From JBBIII01 sp037446575 (GTDB taxonomy: Bacteria; Bacteroidota; Ignavibacteria; UBA10030), in NCBI GenBank assembly GCA_037446575.1, contig JBBIII010000007.1, forward strand, positions 1 to 56,246: 56,246 nucleotides of DNA. The letters run 5' to 3'. Of the stretch, positions 44,756 to 53,216 are shown piece after piece; position 1 is the first letter of the stretch; each line of letters begins with the position of its first letter. The notes beneath the pieces are model-generated. The model had not been told where the DNA came from. It did not search any database and saw only the letters and a list, made by a program, of their open reading frames with translations. Made by a program: the position numbers and the translations under genes.

Positions 44756-47188
44756 ATGGCAGAAAACCATAAAATATCTCAATCCAAACAATCTCCTCAA
44801 CATAAACTTCAAATTGGAGCGTTCGTTGGTATACTTTTTTCTTTAATGCTGTTCTTAAGCATTATCTCATATTCTGCTAACGATCAAGCAAGCGGCGAAA
44901 TAAAATTATGGGATTTATGGAAGCTGTTCACAAATGATGAAATTATAAATTTGAAAGCCGAAAGAACGCAAAATTGGTTAGGTTTGTTAGGCGCGATTAT
45001 TTCCAATTGGTTCATAAATTCAACTATAGGTTATGCAGTTCTCATTGTCCCCTTTTTAGGATTGGTGTGGTCGATCTATTTGTTGAACAGAAAAAATCTT
45101 CGCAGTAAAATTATACTGACAAATTACACAATTATACTTGCCGTTCTCTTTGCGTCGTTTGCCGGACTTCTTAAACAGCTCGATGGCAATCTCCCGATAG
45201 AATGGAGCGGAGTTGTAGGGCATTTTATTGCATATATTTTATCTAAAGCGATAGGACTAATTGGAGCCGCAATATTTGTAATAGGCGGTTTTTTGATAAT
45301 GCTTACTTTGCTAATCGATTTAGATTATAAGGTAACATATCAACGTATGGTTGATGCAATAAATTCAGTGATAGAGTGGTATAGGGAAAGACAAGAAAAC
45401 AGGGAAACTCAGCGCAATATGGAGCGAGCAGAATTTGAAAGAAATAAAACTCGTTCTGTGGTTCAAATTACAAAACCTGAAGAGGAATTAACTCATCAAC
45501 CAATAAAACAAAAAATTGAAGAACAACCAGCAAAGCCCGTTGTAAAAACTACTTTAGCTGTAAAAAAAGACTCAGATAATACTATTATATCAGATTCTCC
45601 GAACAATGACAAAGATTTAAAAATTGATATTCAAGAAAAAGTTATTGAAGAAGAAATAGATTATGACGAGCGGAAAACAGATAATAGCGATAATTTAGAA
45701 GAAGAAATTGATTATGTTTTTCCCTCTATGGAATTGTTGGATACGCATCATGGCACCGAAGATATAGATGATGAGGAGTTGAAGGCAAACGCCGAGCTGT
45801 TAAGAGCAAAATTAGCTGATTTTTCTGTCGAAATAGAAAGCGTCTCGGTTACCCCAGGTCCAGTAGTTACTTTGTATGAATTAATTCCGGCGGCAGGCGT
45901 GAAAATTAGCCGTATCGAAAGTTTGCAAGATGATATCGCGCTTGCATTGAAGGCAAAAGGAATCAGAATTATTGCGCCAATGCCTGGCAAAGGGACTGTT
46001 GGTGTCGAAATTCCCAATCATAATCCTTCGCTTGTAACAATTAGGAGCATAATAAATTCTGCGAAGTTTAGAGATTCAAAAGCACTTCTTCCGATTGCGA
46101 TGGGTAAAACTATTGCGGGCGAAGTTTATGTTGATGATTTAGCAAAAATGCCGCACTTATTAATAGCGGGCGCTACTGGTTCTGGTAAAAGCGTCGGTAT
46201 AAATACGATACTTACAAGCATCATTTATCGCCAACATCCAAGCGATGTTAAGATTGTCATTATCGATCCTAAAAAAATTGAGTTGACGCTTTATAAAAAA
46301 CTCCGCAATCATTATTTAGCCGTTTCGCCTGATATAGACGAAGAAATCATTACGGAACCTAATAATGCTGTGCTTGTATTAAAGAGCGTGGAATTAGAAA
46401 TGGAAAACCGCTATAATCGATTAGCTTCGGCTGGTGTGCGCAACATTATGGATTATAATGAAAGATTTGCAACTGGCCGTCTTCATGACACTGAGACAAT
46501 AAAGCATAGAAAGATACCGTTCTTGATAGTTGTAATTGACGAATTAGCCGACTTGATGATTACAGCGGCAAAAGAAGTTGAAGAACCGATAGCCCGCTTA
46601 GCGCAATTGGCAAGAGCGGTCGGAATTCATCTTGTGGTAGCCACACAGCGTCCGTCGGTAGATGTAATTACCGGCGTTATTAAAGCGAACTTTCCCGCAC
46701 GTGTCGCTTATCAAGTCTCTTCAAAAATTGATTCGAGAACGATATTGGATATGAACGGCGCCGATCAATTGCTTGGCAATGGCGATATGTTGTATTTGCC
46801 ATCCGGCTCGCCAAAGCCGCATCGAATACAAAACGCTTTTATTTCTACAGATGAAGTCGAACGAATAACAAATCATATCGGCAAGCAAAAGGGTTATCGG
46901 AATCCTTATAAACTCCCCTCTGTAATAGAGAAGAAGCGTCAATCGAGCGCAGGTGGAGGAGTAAGCGAAGATGAATTGTTTGAAGATGCGGCTTTTATAG
47001 TAGTGCGTCATCAACAAGGTTCAGTATCGCTTTTACAGCGTCGTTTGAAAGTAGGTTATTCACGCGCCGCGCGTTTGATTGATGAACTTGAAACCGCTGG
47101 AATTGTAGGTCCGTTCGATGGGAGCAAAGCTCGCGAAGTATTAGTCGAAACAGAAGCTGAATTAGAAACAATATTGAGGAGATCATGA
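44756..47188 (+). CDS. ftsK: DNA translocase FtsK/SpoIIIE
   Basis: 810 residues. Four membrane segments in the first 200 residues (VGILFSLMLFLSIISYSA to AIFVIGGFLIMLTLLIDL), a Glu/Lys-rich linker, then the motor: IAGATGSGKSVGIN (Walker A about residue 473), IPFLIVVIDELADLMI (Walker B), and ATQRPSVDVITGVIKANFPA. The C-terminal gamma winged helix has QGSVSLLQRRLKVGYSRAAR, which reads KOPS-type sequences. It moves chromosome ends through the closing septum. The stop overlaps the lolA start (ATGA). Confidence 0.97.
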   Translation: MAENHKISQSKQSPQHKLQIGAFVGILFSLMLFLSIISYSANDQASGEIKLWDLWKLFTNDEIINLKAERTQNWLGLLGAIISNWFINSTIGYAVLIVPFLGLVWSIYLLNRKNLRSKIILTNYTIILAVLFASFAGLLKQLDGNLPIEWSGVVGHFIAYILSKAIGLIGAAIFVIGGFLIMLTLLIDLDYKVTYQRMVDAINSVIEWYRERQENRETQRNMERAEFERNKTRSVVQITKPEEELTHQPIKQKIEEQPAKPVVKTTLAVKKDSDNTIISDSPNNDKDLKIDIQEKVIEEEIDYDERKTDNSDNLEEEIDYVFPSMELLDTHHGTEDIDDEELKANAELLRAKLADFSVEIESVSVTPGPVVTLYELIPAAGVKISRIESLQDDIALALKAKGIRIIAPMPGKGTVGVEIPNHNPSLVTIRSIINSAKFRDSKALLPIAMGKTIAGEVYVDDLAKMPHLLIAGATGSGKSVGINTILTSIIYRQHPSDVKIVIIDPKKIELTLYKKLRNHYLAVSPDIDEEIITEPNNAVLVLKSVELEMENRYNRLASAGVRNIMDYNERFATGRLHDTETIKHRKIPFLIVVIDELADLMITAAKEVEEPIARLAQLARAVGIHLVVATQRPSVDVITGVIKANFPARVAYQVSSKIDSRTILDMNGADQLLGNGDMLYLPSGSPKPHRIQNAFISTDEVERITNHIGKQKGYRNPYKLPSVIEKKRQSSAGGGVSEDELFEDAAFIVVRHQQGSVSLLQRRLKVGYSRAARLIDELETAGIVGPFDGSKAREVLVETEAELETILRRS

Positions 47189-47832
47189 AAAATCTAAGCG
47201 CATTTACATTGCTCTTTTTACTGATTATCAGCTTTGATTTATTTGCGCAAGAAAAAGAATTAACCGTAAAGCAAATTACAAATCAGCTTCAGAGGCGATT
47301 TGAAATGATAGACGACGCCATTATACAATATGAACAATATAATAAGTACGGTTTTTCAAGTATGGAGCAAACTTTCAGCGGAACATTATATATAAAAAAA
47401 CCAAATCGGTATCGCGTCGAATCTGAACATCAAACAATTGCAACTAACGGAGCTACTGTGTGGGCATTTTCCGCTGTTAATAATCAGGTGATAATTGATA
47501 GATATAAAGAAAACGATAATTCGCTTTCGCCTGAAAAATTTATGCTTAATTTACCAGCCAATTATTATGCATCAATAATTGGAACGGAAAAAATCGCGAC
47601 CGGAAGGTTATTTAATTTGAAACTTGCTCCCAAAGATGATAGATCGTTTGTAAAGGCAATAAGGATTTCGATTGAAGAAAATAATTGGATTCTTAAGAAG
47701 GTCGTTATAACAGATATCAATGAAACAATTACCGCCTATACAGTTAAAGATATAAAATTGAATACTAACATCAATGATAAGACATTTGTTTTTGACATCC
47801 CGGAGGGCGCAGAAATAGTTGATCTGCGATAA
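47185..47832 (+). CDS. lolA: LolA-type outer-membrane lipoprotein carrier
   Basis: 215 residues with signal peptide (FTLLFLLIISFDLFAQ). Contains the LolA pattern: FSGTLYIKKPNRYRVESEHQ, TVWAFSAVNNQVIID, DDRSFVKAIRISIEENNWIL, and the end VFDIPEGAEIVDLR. It ferries lipoproteins across the periplasm and so fits with lspA and the lipoproteins of this window. ATGA overlap with ftsK; an ftsK-lolA pair is common in this bacterial group. Confidence 0.9.
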   Translation: MKNLSAFTLLFLLIISFDLFAQEKELTVKQITNQLQRRFEMIDDAIIQYEQYNKYGFSSMEQTFSGTLYIKKPNRYRVESEHQTIATNGATVWAFSAVNNQVIIDRYKENDNSLSPEKFMLNLPANYYASIIGTEKIATGRLFNLKLAPKDDRSFVKAIRISIEENNWILKKVVITDINETITAYTVKDIKLNTNINDKTFVFDIPEGAEIVDLR

Positions 47833-47848
47833 CAAATTCCCATCGAAT

Positions 47849-48871
47849 ATGCCGGCGAAATTTAATACTCTCTTCCGTTATAGTTTTGGATTCCTAATTG
47901 CATTTGGATTTCTCTATCTTGCAATTAGAGGAGTCGATCTTTCGGAATTATGGGAATCAATTGTTAATGCAAATTATTGGCTGTTAGCGTTGTTAATTCC
48001 GCTTAATGTTTTTTCGCATTGGGTTAGGGCTTTGCGTTGGTCGTACCTGCTTGAACCTATAAAACCGAAAATTTCATTGAGGAATCTTTTCTCGGCTGTA
48101 ATGATAGGTTATGCTGTCAACAATATTTTGCCGCGTGTCGGCGAACTTGTGCGTCCTTTTGTTTTAGGTAAATTGGAAGGCATATCCAAAACTTCTACTT
48201 TCGGCACCGTCGTAATCGAACGAATATTGGATATTGTATGTTTATATTTAATAGTGTGTTCTGTTTTAATATTCTTGCCTAATGTACTTGAACCATTTGT
48301 AGCCAATATAGAAATGTATAGGCCCATCCTCATAAGTGCATTAATAATATCCCTTATTATCCTGATATTTATTTTTTTAAAAGCGGGAGTCTTTTTTAGG
48401 TTTATTTCAAGGATCATTAATATCGGACCCAATTCTTTTATAATGAAAACAGAAAAAATATTAGAAAAATTTTACTCTGGCATTGCCACTGAAAAATTAA
48501 TCAGCAATTTAGGCAGAATAATTTTTCTAAGTTTTGTAGTTTGGGGTTTATATATTCTTGGCATGTATATTCCTTTTTTTGCTTTCGATTCTTTAATCCG
48601 CCCGGAACTTGATTTTGGCGCTGCAGTAACGCTCCTATCAATCTCATCTATCTCTTGGATGTTGCCGGCCCCCGGGGCTTTAGGAACTTATCACTCGTTT
48701 TTAACAGTTGCAATGGTAAAACTATATAATGTCGATATAGCGGTTGCATTAAGTTATGCTATACTTACACATGGCATTACTTATGTTTTAGCAATGATTA
48801 TAGGATTATTTTATTATTTTAAAGATCATCTGAAGTTATCTGAAATTACAAGCGATAATTCAAATTTGTGA
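47849..48871 (+). CDS. Flippase-like integral membrane protein (LPG synthase TM family)
   Basis: The start is set at ATG 47849, 16 bases after the lolA stop; the longer ORF from TTG 47819 would overlap lolA. About 340 residues with eight or so helices: FLIAFGFLYLAIRGVDLS, then WVRALRWSYLLEPIK, GYAVNNILPRVGELVRPFVL and ISSISWMLPAPGALGTYHSF. These are signature regions of the UPF0104/PF03706 family, which includes the membrane half of MprF. The catalytic domain of MprF is not present, so a role in lipid or isoprenoid transport is a guess. Confidence 0.85.
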   Translation: MPAKFNTLFRYSFGFLIAFGFLYLAIRGVDLSELWESIVNANYWLLALLIPLNVFSHWVRALRWSYLLEPIKPKISLRNLFSAVMIGYAVNNILPRVGELVRPFVLGKLEGISKTSTFGTVVIERILDIVCLYLIVCSVLIFLPNVLEPFVANIEMYRPILISALIISLIILIFIFLKAGVFFRFISRIINIGPNSFIMKTEKILEKFYSGIATEKLISNLGRIIFLSFVVWGLYILGMYIPFFAFDSLIRPELDFGAAVTLLSISSISWMLPAPGALGTYHSFLTVAMVKLYNVDIAVALSYAILTHGITYVLAMIIGLFYYFKDHLKLSEITSDNSNL

Positions 48872-48919
48872 TGTATAATAAAACCAATTTTTAAAAATGA
48901 ATAAGAAGAGGAGATTAAA

Positions 48920-49732
48920 TTGAGTATTATTGATGCGATTCTTTTAGCAGTACTACAAGGTTTAACAGAGTTCCTGCCAATCAGCAGTTCCGGACATCTT
49001 GTTTTAGCTCAGCATCTGTTAGATCTTAATAATTTTGACATGATTTCATTCGATGTGTTTGTTCATTTTGGAACGCTTATAAGCGTGTTTGTAATCTTTA
49101 GAAAGGATATTGTAGAAATAATAAAAGCTTTTGTAAAAGCATCAGTGTCTATAAAAATTACGCAAGAATATAAAAGCAACGAATATTTTCGACAAGGCGT
49201 GGCTATTTTAATTGGTTCTATTCCTGCGGCTGTAATCGGAATTTTCTTTCGCGAGGCAATAGAGGCAACTTTTAAAGATCCAAAACTTGCGGCTGTAAAT
49301 TTAGTTATTACTGGACTGATACTTTTTTTAACTCGACTTGCTAAACCTACTGAAGGGAAGCAAGTGGGCATAATTTCGGCGTTTGTAATCGGGATCGCGC
49401 AAGCAGTTGCAATTTTACCCGGCATTTCAAGGTCTGGGACAACAATTAGCGCCGCTATATATTTAAAAATTCCGCCTGTAAAAGCGGCAAGATTTTCATT
49501 TCTTCTCTCGCTCCCTGTTATTGCAGGGGCTGCTTTGTTAGAAGGTTATAGACTTTTTGAGAACAATTCCGATATCGGACTTATGCCAATTCTTGTTGGC
49601 ACAATTGTAGCGGCTATTGCTGGTTATTTTGCTATTAAAATTTTATTGCGGATAACTGAAAAAGGAAAATTCAGATGGTTCGCATTTTATTGCTTAATTC
49701 TTGGTATTATTGGAATTATTTTTATAGGATAA
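48920..49732 (+). CDS. uppP: Undecaprenyl-diphosphatase
   Basis: 270 residues, multipass. The two signature loops are GLTEFLPISSSGHLVLA (about residues 14-30) and AVAILPGISRSGTTIS (about 165). The enzyme recycles undecaprenyl diphosphate to the monophosphate carrier for peptidoglycan and glycans. Start is TTG 48920 with GAGGAG at 48908-48913. The cyclophilin gene follows four bases later. Confidence 0.96.
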   Translation: MSIIDAILLAVLQGLTEFLPISSSGHLVLAQHLLDLNNFDMISFDVFVHFGTLISVFVIFRKDIVEIIKAFVKASVSIKITQEYKSNEYFRQGVAILIGSIPAAVIGIFFREAIEATFKDPKLAAVNLVITGLILFLTRLAKPTEGKQVGIISAFVIGIAQAVAILPGISRSGTTISAAIYLKIPPVKAARFSFLLSLPVIAGAALLEGYRLFENNSDIGLMPILVGTIVAAIAGYFAIKILLRITEKGKFRWFAFYCLILGIIGIIFIG

Positions 49733-49736
49733 CAAT

Positions 49737-50318
49737 ATGAGAACTCTTAATATTATCTTTCTTTTATTTTTTGGTTTATCACAATTAACAAGCTGTCAAT
49801 CGGACACAACAAAGGGGAAAACCGTGAACATTATCATCGAAACCACAAAGGGAGAGATTGAACTTGAATTATTTGAATCGGATGCGCCTAAAACTGTAGC
49901 AAATTTTATCGGACTTGCTGAGCAAGGATATTATAATGGCGTAATATTCCATCGAATTTCAAAAGGATTTGTCGTTCAAGGAGGAGATTCGACAGGAACG
50001 GGCAGAGGTGGAAAAAGTATTTATGGAAATGTTTTTGAAGATGAATTGAAACCTAATACTTTGTCCTATCAAGAAGGGTATAAGCGAGGAACAGTTGCTA
50101 TGGCAAATCGCGGACCAAATACAAACACAAGTCAGTTTTTTATTGTTCTGAATGATGCGCCTTGGTTGCCTAAAAATTATACGATATTCGGAAGAGTAAA
50201 GAACGGAATGAATGTTGTAGATTCTATAGCCGCAACCGAAATTATTCCTCAGATGGGACCCACTGACGGCAAGCCAATAGTTGATATTTCGATGAAATCG
50301 GTAAGAGTGATCAAGTAG
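49737..50318 (+). CDS. Cyclophilin-type peptidyl-prolyl isomerase, lipoprotein
   Basis: 193 residues. The signal ends LTSCQSD, so it is a lipoprotein (Cys about residue 20). The cyclophilin domain has VIFHRISKGFVVQGGDSTGTG, RGTVAMANRGPNTNTSQFFI and YTIFGRVKNGMNVVDSI, with the catalytic Arg in FHRI. It assists folding in the periplasm. It lies four bases after uppP. Confidence 0.94.
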   Translation: MRTLNIIFLLFFGLSQLTSCQSDTTKGKTVNIIIETTKGEIELELFESDAPKTVANFIGLAEQGYYNGVIFHRISKGFVVQGGDSTGTGRGGKSIYGNVFEDELKPNTLSYQEGYKRGTVAMANRGPNTNTSQFFIVLNDAPWLPKNYTIFGRVKNGMNVVDSIAATEIIPQMGPTDGKPIVDISMKSVRVIK

Positions 50319-50451
50319 GAAGTAACCAAAATTGGCTCGGCAATTCGCAAAATGCAATTGGTGTCGGTTCGATTGCAGCCGAAATAAAAAAGTAGTGAAC
50401 AATAAGAACTATTATCTGAATCCTACTCTTAAAAATATTGAATGATTTTTT

Positions 50452-51486
50452 ATGGCAAAAAAAGACAGCTTACCTAAATATAGCGATTTCATAGAGTCTG
50501 TAAAAAAGGATGGTTATGCGCCTTTATACTTGTTTATTGGTGAGGAAGATTTCTTAATTGACGAATGTATTTCCAAAATAATAGACGACTTGTTAGTTAA
50601 AGATACACGAGCATTTAATCTTGATATCGTCTATGGAAGTAAGGTAGAAGCGAAAGACGTAATCGCGCATGCCGCATCATTTCCGATGATGAGCGAGCGA
50701 CGTGTAGTAGTTATTTGGGAATTTGACAAATTGATTTCTGATATAAATTCAAAAGAATTGATTTCGAATTATATTTCGAAGCCGCTAAATTCTACTTGCC
50801 TTGTTATGGTTTGCGAAACGGCTGATTTTAGAAAGAAGCCATTTACAGATATAAAAAAAGCAGGCGCCGTATTTGAATTCAATAGATTGTACGATAATCA
50901 GATTCCGGCGTGGATTTCGAAGCGATTGGAGAAGTATGAAATATCAGCAGATTCGGAAGCTTGCAGGTTAATACATGCGTACATTGGGAATTCTTTACGC
51001 ACTATTAATAATGAAATAGAGAAACTTGCAATCTATTTAGGAGATCGCAAAAAAGGCACACCTGAAGATGTAGTCAAAGTTGTAGGTGCATCGCGTGAAT
51101 TTACAATATTCGATCTACAGAAAGAAATCGGCAAGAAGAATCTGAAAGGCGCTCTTAAAATAATTAAAAGAATGTTGGAAACCGGAGAAGCGCCCCAGTT
51201 GATAATTATTATGCTTACGCGATATTTTACGTTACTATGGAAAATTCAAGATTTGTTAAACCAGAATAAAAACGAAACGGAAATTTTATCCGCTGTTAAA
51301 ATTCATCAATTTTATTTGAAGGATTACATTTCAGCGGTAAAGAATTTTAGCCCAATCCAAATTGAGGCGGCATTTGATATTCTATTAGAAACCGATCTAA
51401 AACTTAAAACTACCTCTCCCGATCACTATCATCTAATGGAAATGTTAGTATATTCGCTTATTAATAAATATCAAATATCAGAGTAA
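50452..51486 (+). CDS. holA: DNA polymerase III delta subunit
   Basis: 344 residues. Features: GYAPLYLFIGEEDFLIDE at the start, DIVYGSKVEAKDVIAHAASF, FPMMSERRVVVIWEFDKL, and the AAA+ lid/collar region with GNSLRTINNEIEKLAIYLGD and ITMLTRYF-like (IIIMLTRYFTLLWKIQDLL). Delta opens the sliding clamp as part of the clamp loader. It stands 133 bases after the cyclophilin gene and 7 before the fusion gene. Confidence 0.92.
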   Translation: MAKKDSLPKYSDFIESVKKDGYAPLYLFIGEEDFLIDECISKIIDDLLVKDTRAFNLDIVYGSKVEAKDVIAHAASFPMMSERRVVVIWEFDKLISDINSKELISNYISKPLNSTCLVMVCETADFRKKPFTDIKKAGAVFEFNRLYDNQIPAWISKRLEKYEISADSEACRLIHAYIGNSLRTINNEIEKLAIYLGDRKKGTPEDVVKVVGASREFTIFDLQKEIGKKNLKGALKIIKRMLETGEAPQLIIIMLTRYFTLLWKIQDLLNQNKNETEILSAVKIHQFYLKDYISAVKNFSPIQIEAAFDILLETDLKLKTTSPDHYHLMEMLVYSLINKYQISE

Positions 51487-51493
51487 CTATAAA

Positions 51494-53002
51494 ATGTATG
51501 AGCATATAAACAAATTGTTTGCTAAACCCTCCTCAACCGAGTGGGAATGGATGCTGTATATAACCATTGGATTAGTTTTATGTGTAATTGTTGGCGAAAT
51601 TATTCGCAAACAATTTCATTGGTCTGCTGAAGTATCCAGAAAAATTGTCCATATATCTGTCGGAATTCTCATATTTTTTGCTCCGCTAATATTTGTTTCG
51701 GCTTTAATTCCACTTGTGTTATCTATTGTTGCAATGATAGCGATGGCTTTTGCTGTTAAAACAGGATTGCTCGTTGGAATGCACGGAGCATCCCGATTTT
51801 CTTACGGCACAGTTTTCTATCCATTTTCTTTTTTTGTTCTGATAGTACTATTCTGGTATCGGCATCCTGAAATCGTCTCACTATCTATGTTAGGTCTTGC
51901 AATTGGTGATGCATTTGCGGCTATAGTTGGCGAATCTCTAAAATCTGCAACTACTTTTAGATTGACATCGGATATGAAATCGGTTGAAGGCACAATAACA
52001 ATGTTTATAATGACAATGCTGAGTTTGATTGGCGGAATGTATTATTTAGGACTTCAAGAAAGCCAGCCGCTCGGATATTTAATTGCAACAGCCGCAGTTG
52101 CCGCAATTATAGCGACTGCCTGGGAGGCGATTTCATCAAAAGGGTTTGATAATTTTACAGTTCCAATATCTATAGCATTTGTTCTTTTTTATTTCTTTGC
52201 ACCGTCACAAATGCGCGATGTCTCGCAATTTACTACAGGTATTTCGTTTTCTATTTTAATAGCAGTAGCATCGTATTATTTAAGAATATTAAACCTAAGC
52301 GGCGCAATTGCAACTTTTTTACTTGCAAGCGTAATTTACGGAATTGGCGGATGGAAATGGACGCTCCCAATATTGACATTTTTTATTCTTTCAAGTCTAA
52401 TATCAAGAATCGGAAATAAGAAAAAGCTTCAGTACGAAAACATATTTGAAAAATCCAGCAAGCGAGATTGGGGACAAGTTTTAGCCAATGGCGGAGTTGC
52501 TGGATTAATAGTCGTTTGTCAATATATTTTTCAGGATTATGATTTCTACCCGATTTATTTGGGCGTAGTAGCCGCCGCAATGGCAGACACATGGGGAACT
52601 GAAATTGGATTATTGATTAGCGGTAAAACATTTTCGATTTCTCGTCTTAAAAGCGTAGCGCCAGGAACTAATGGAGGGGTTTCGTTAGGTGGGTTTGCAT
52701 CCGGCGCTTTAGGCGCATTGTTTGTCGCTGGTAGCTCCTATCCATTTATATATTCGGATAGAATATTTATTATTTCTGCCTTTGCAGGCGTAATCGGAAG
52801 TTTGGTAGATAGTTTTATAGGCGGAACAATTCAGGCACAATATAAATGTTCGGTGTGCAATAAAATTACAGAAAAAAAGCTCCACTGTAATTTGCAAACA
52901 GAATTATTTTCCGGTCTGAAATGGTTAAATAATGATTTTGTGAATTTTATATGTGTTGTTTCGGGTGGAGCTATAGCATGGATATTAAATTTGATTTTGT
53001 AA
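51494..53002 (+). CDS. VTE5-like kinase fused to VTE6-like (DUF92) domain
   Basis: 502 residues, entirely membrane. Residues about 20-230 look like the dolichol/phytol kinase and CTP-transferase family: EVSRKIVHISVGILIFFAPL, SYGTVFYPFSFFVL, LGLAIGDAFAAIVGESLKS and MKSVEGTITMFIMTM. Residues about 250-502 are DUF92/TMEM19/VTE6-like: LSGAIATFLLASVIYGIGGW, RDWGQVLANGGVAGL, AAAMADTWGTEIGLLI, KSVAPGTNGGVSLGGF and GSLVDSFIGGTIQAQY. Plant VTE5 and VTE6 make phytyl phosphate and phytyl diphosphate in turn. A fusion predicts a two-step polyprenol to polyprenyl diphosphate salvage enzyme. It is 7 bases after holA. Alcohol substrate unknown. Confidence 0.82.
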   Translation: MYEHINKLFAKPSSTEWEWMLYITIGLVLCVIVGEIIRKQFHWSAEVSRKIVHISVGILIFFAPLIFVSALIPLVLSIVAMIAMAFAVKTGLLVGMHGASRFSYGTVFYPFSFFVLIVLFWYRHPEIVSLSMLGLAIGDAFAAIVGESLKSATTFRLTSDMKSVEGTITMFIMTMLSLIGGMYYLGLQESQPLGYLIATAAVAAIIATAWEAISSKGFDNFTVPISIAFVLFYFFAPSQMRDVSQFTTGISFSILIAVASYYLRILNLSGAIATFLLASVIYGIGGWKWTLPILTFFILSSLISRIGNKKKLQYENIFEKSSKRDWGQVLANGGVAGLIVVCQYIFQDYDFYPIYLGVVAAAMADTWGTEIGLLISGKTFSISRLKSVAPGTNGGVSLGGFASGALGALFVAGSSYPFIYSDRIFIISAFAGVIGSLVDSFIGGTIQAQYKCSVCNKITEKKLHCNLQTELFSGLKWLNNDFVNFICVVSGGAIAWILNLIL

Positions 53003-53018
53003 AAAGAAGTCGCTCGAA

Positions 53019-53136
53019 GATGTCTGACACTTACCTGAGGATTTGATTTGCGAAGTGTCTGACATCTGAATCGTTATATTTGTCAGGAAAAAACTCCTGA
53101 CTCCATCGTGATTATTGAGAAAGATGTTTGACATCT
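53019..53136. repeat. Cluster of inverted repeats around TGTC/TGACATC
   Basis: GATGTCTGACACTT (53019-53032) and AAGTGTCTGACATC (53053-53066) form an imperfect inverted repeat with one mismatch. GTCAGGA (53082-53088) pairs with TCCTGAC (53095-53101), and AGATGT (53122-53127) pairs with ACATCT (53131-53136). These lie in the 214-base gap before the pectate lyase gene and could be operators, a terminator for the upstream operon (T-runs are missing) or a dispersed repeat. Confidence 0.5.
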
Positions 53137-53216
53137 AACTAATATTAAAAGATTACTGCTATTGAATCATGTCTCGCAGTTGTAGAAGTTTTATTAATTT
53201 GATGTAAAGGAAAAAA

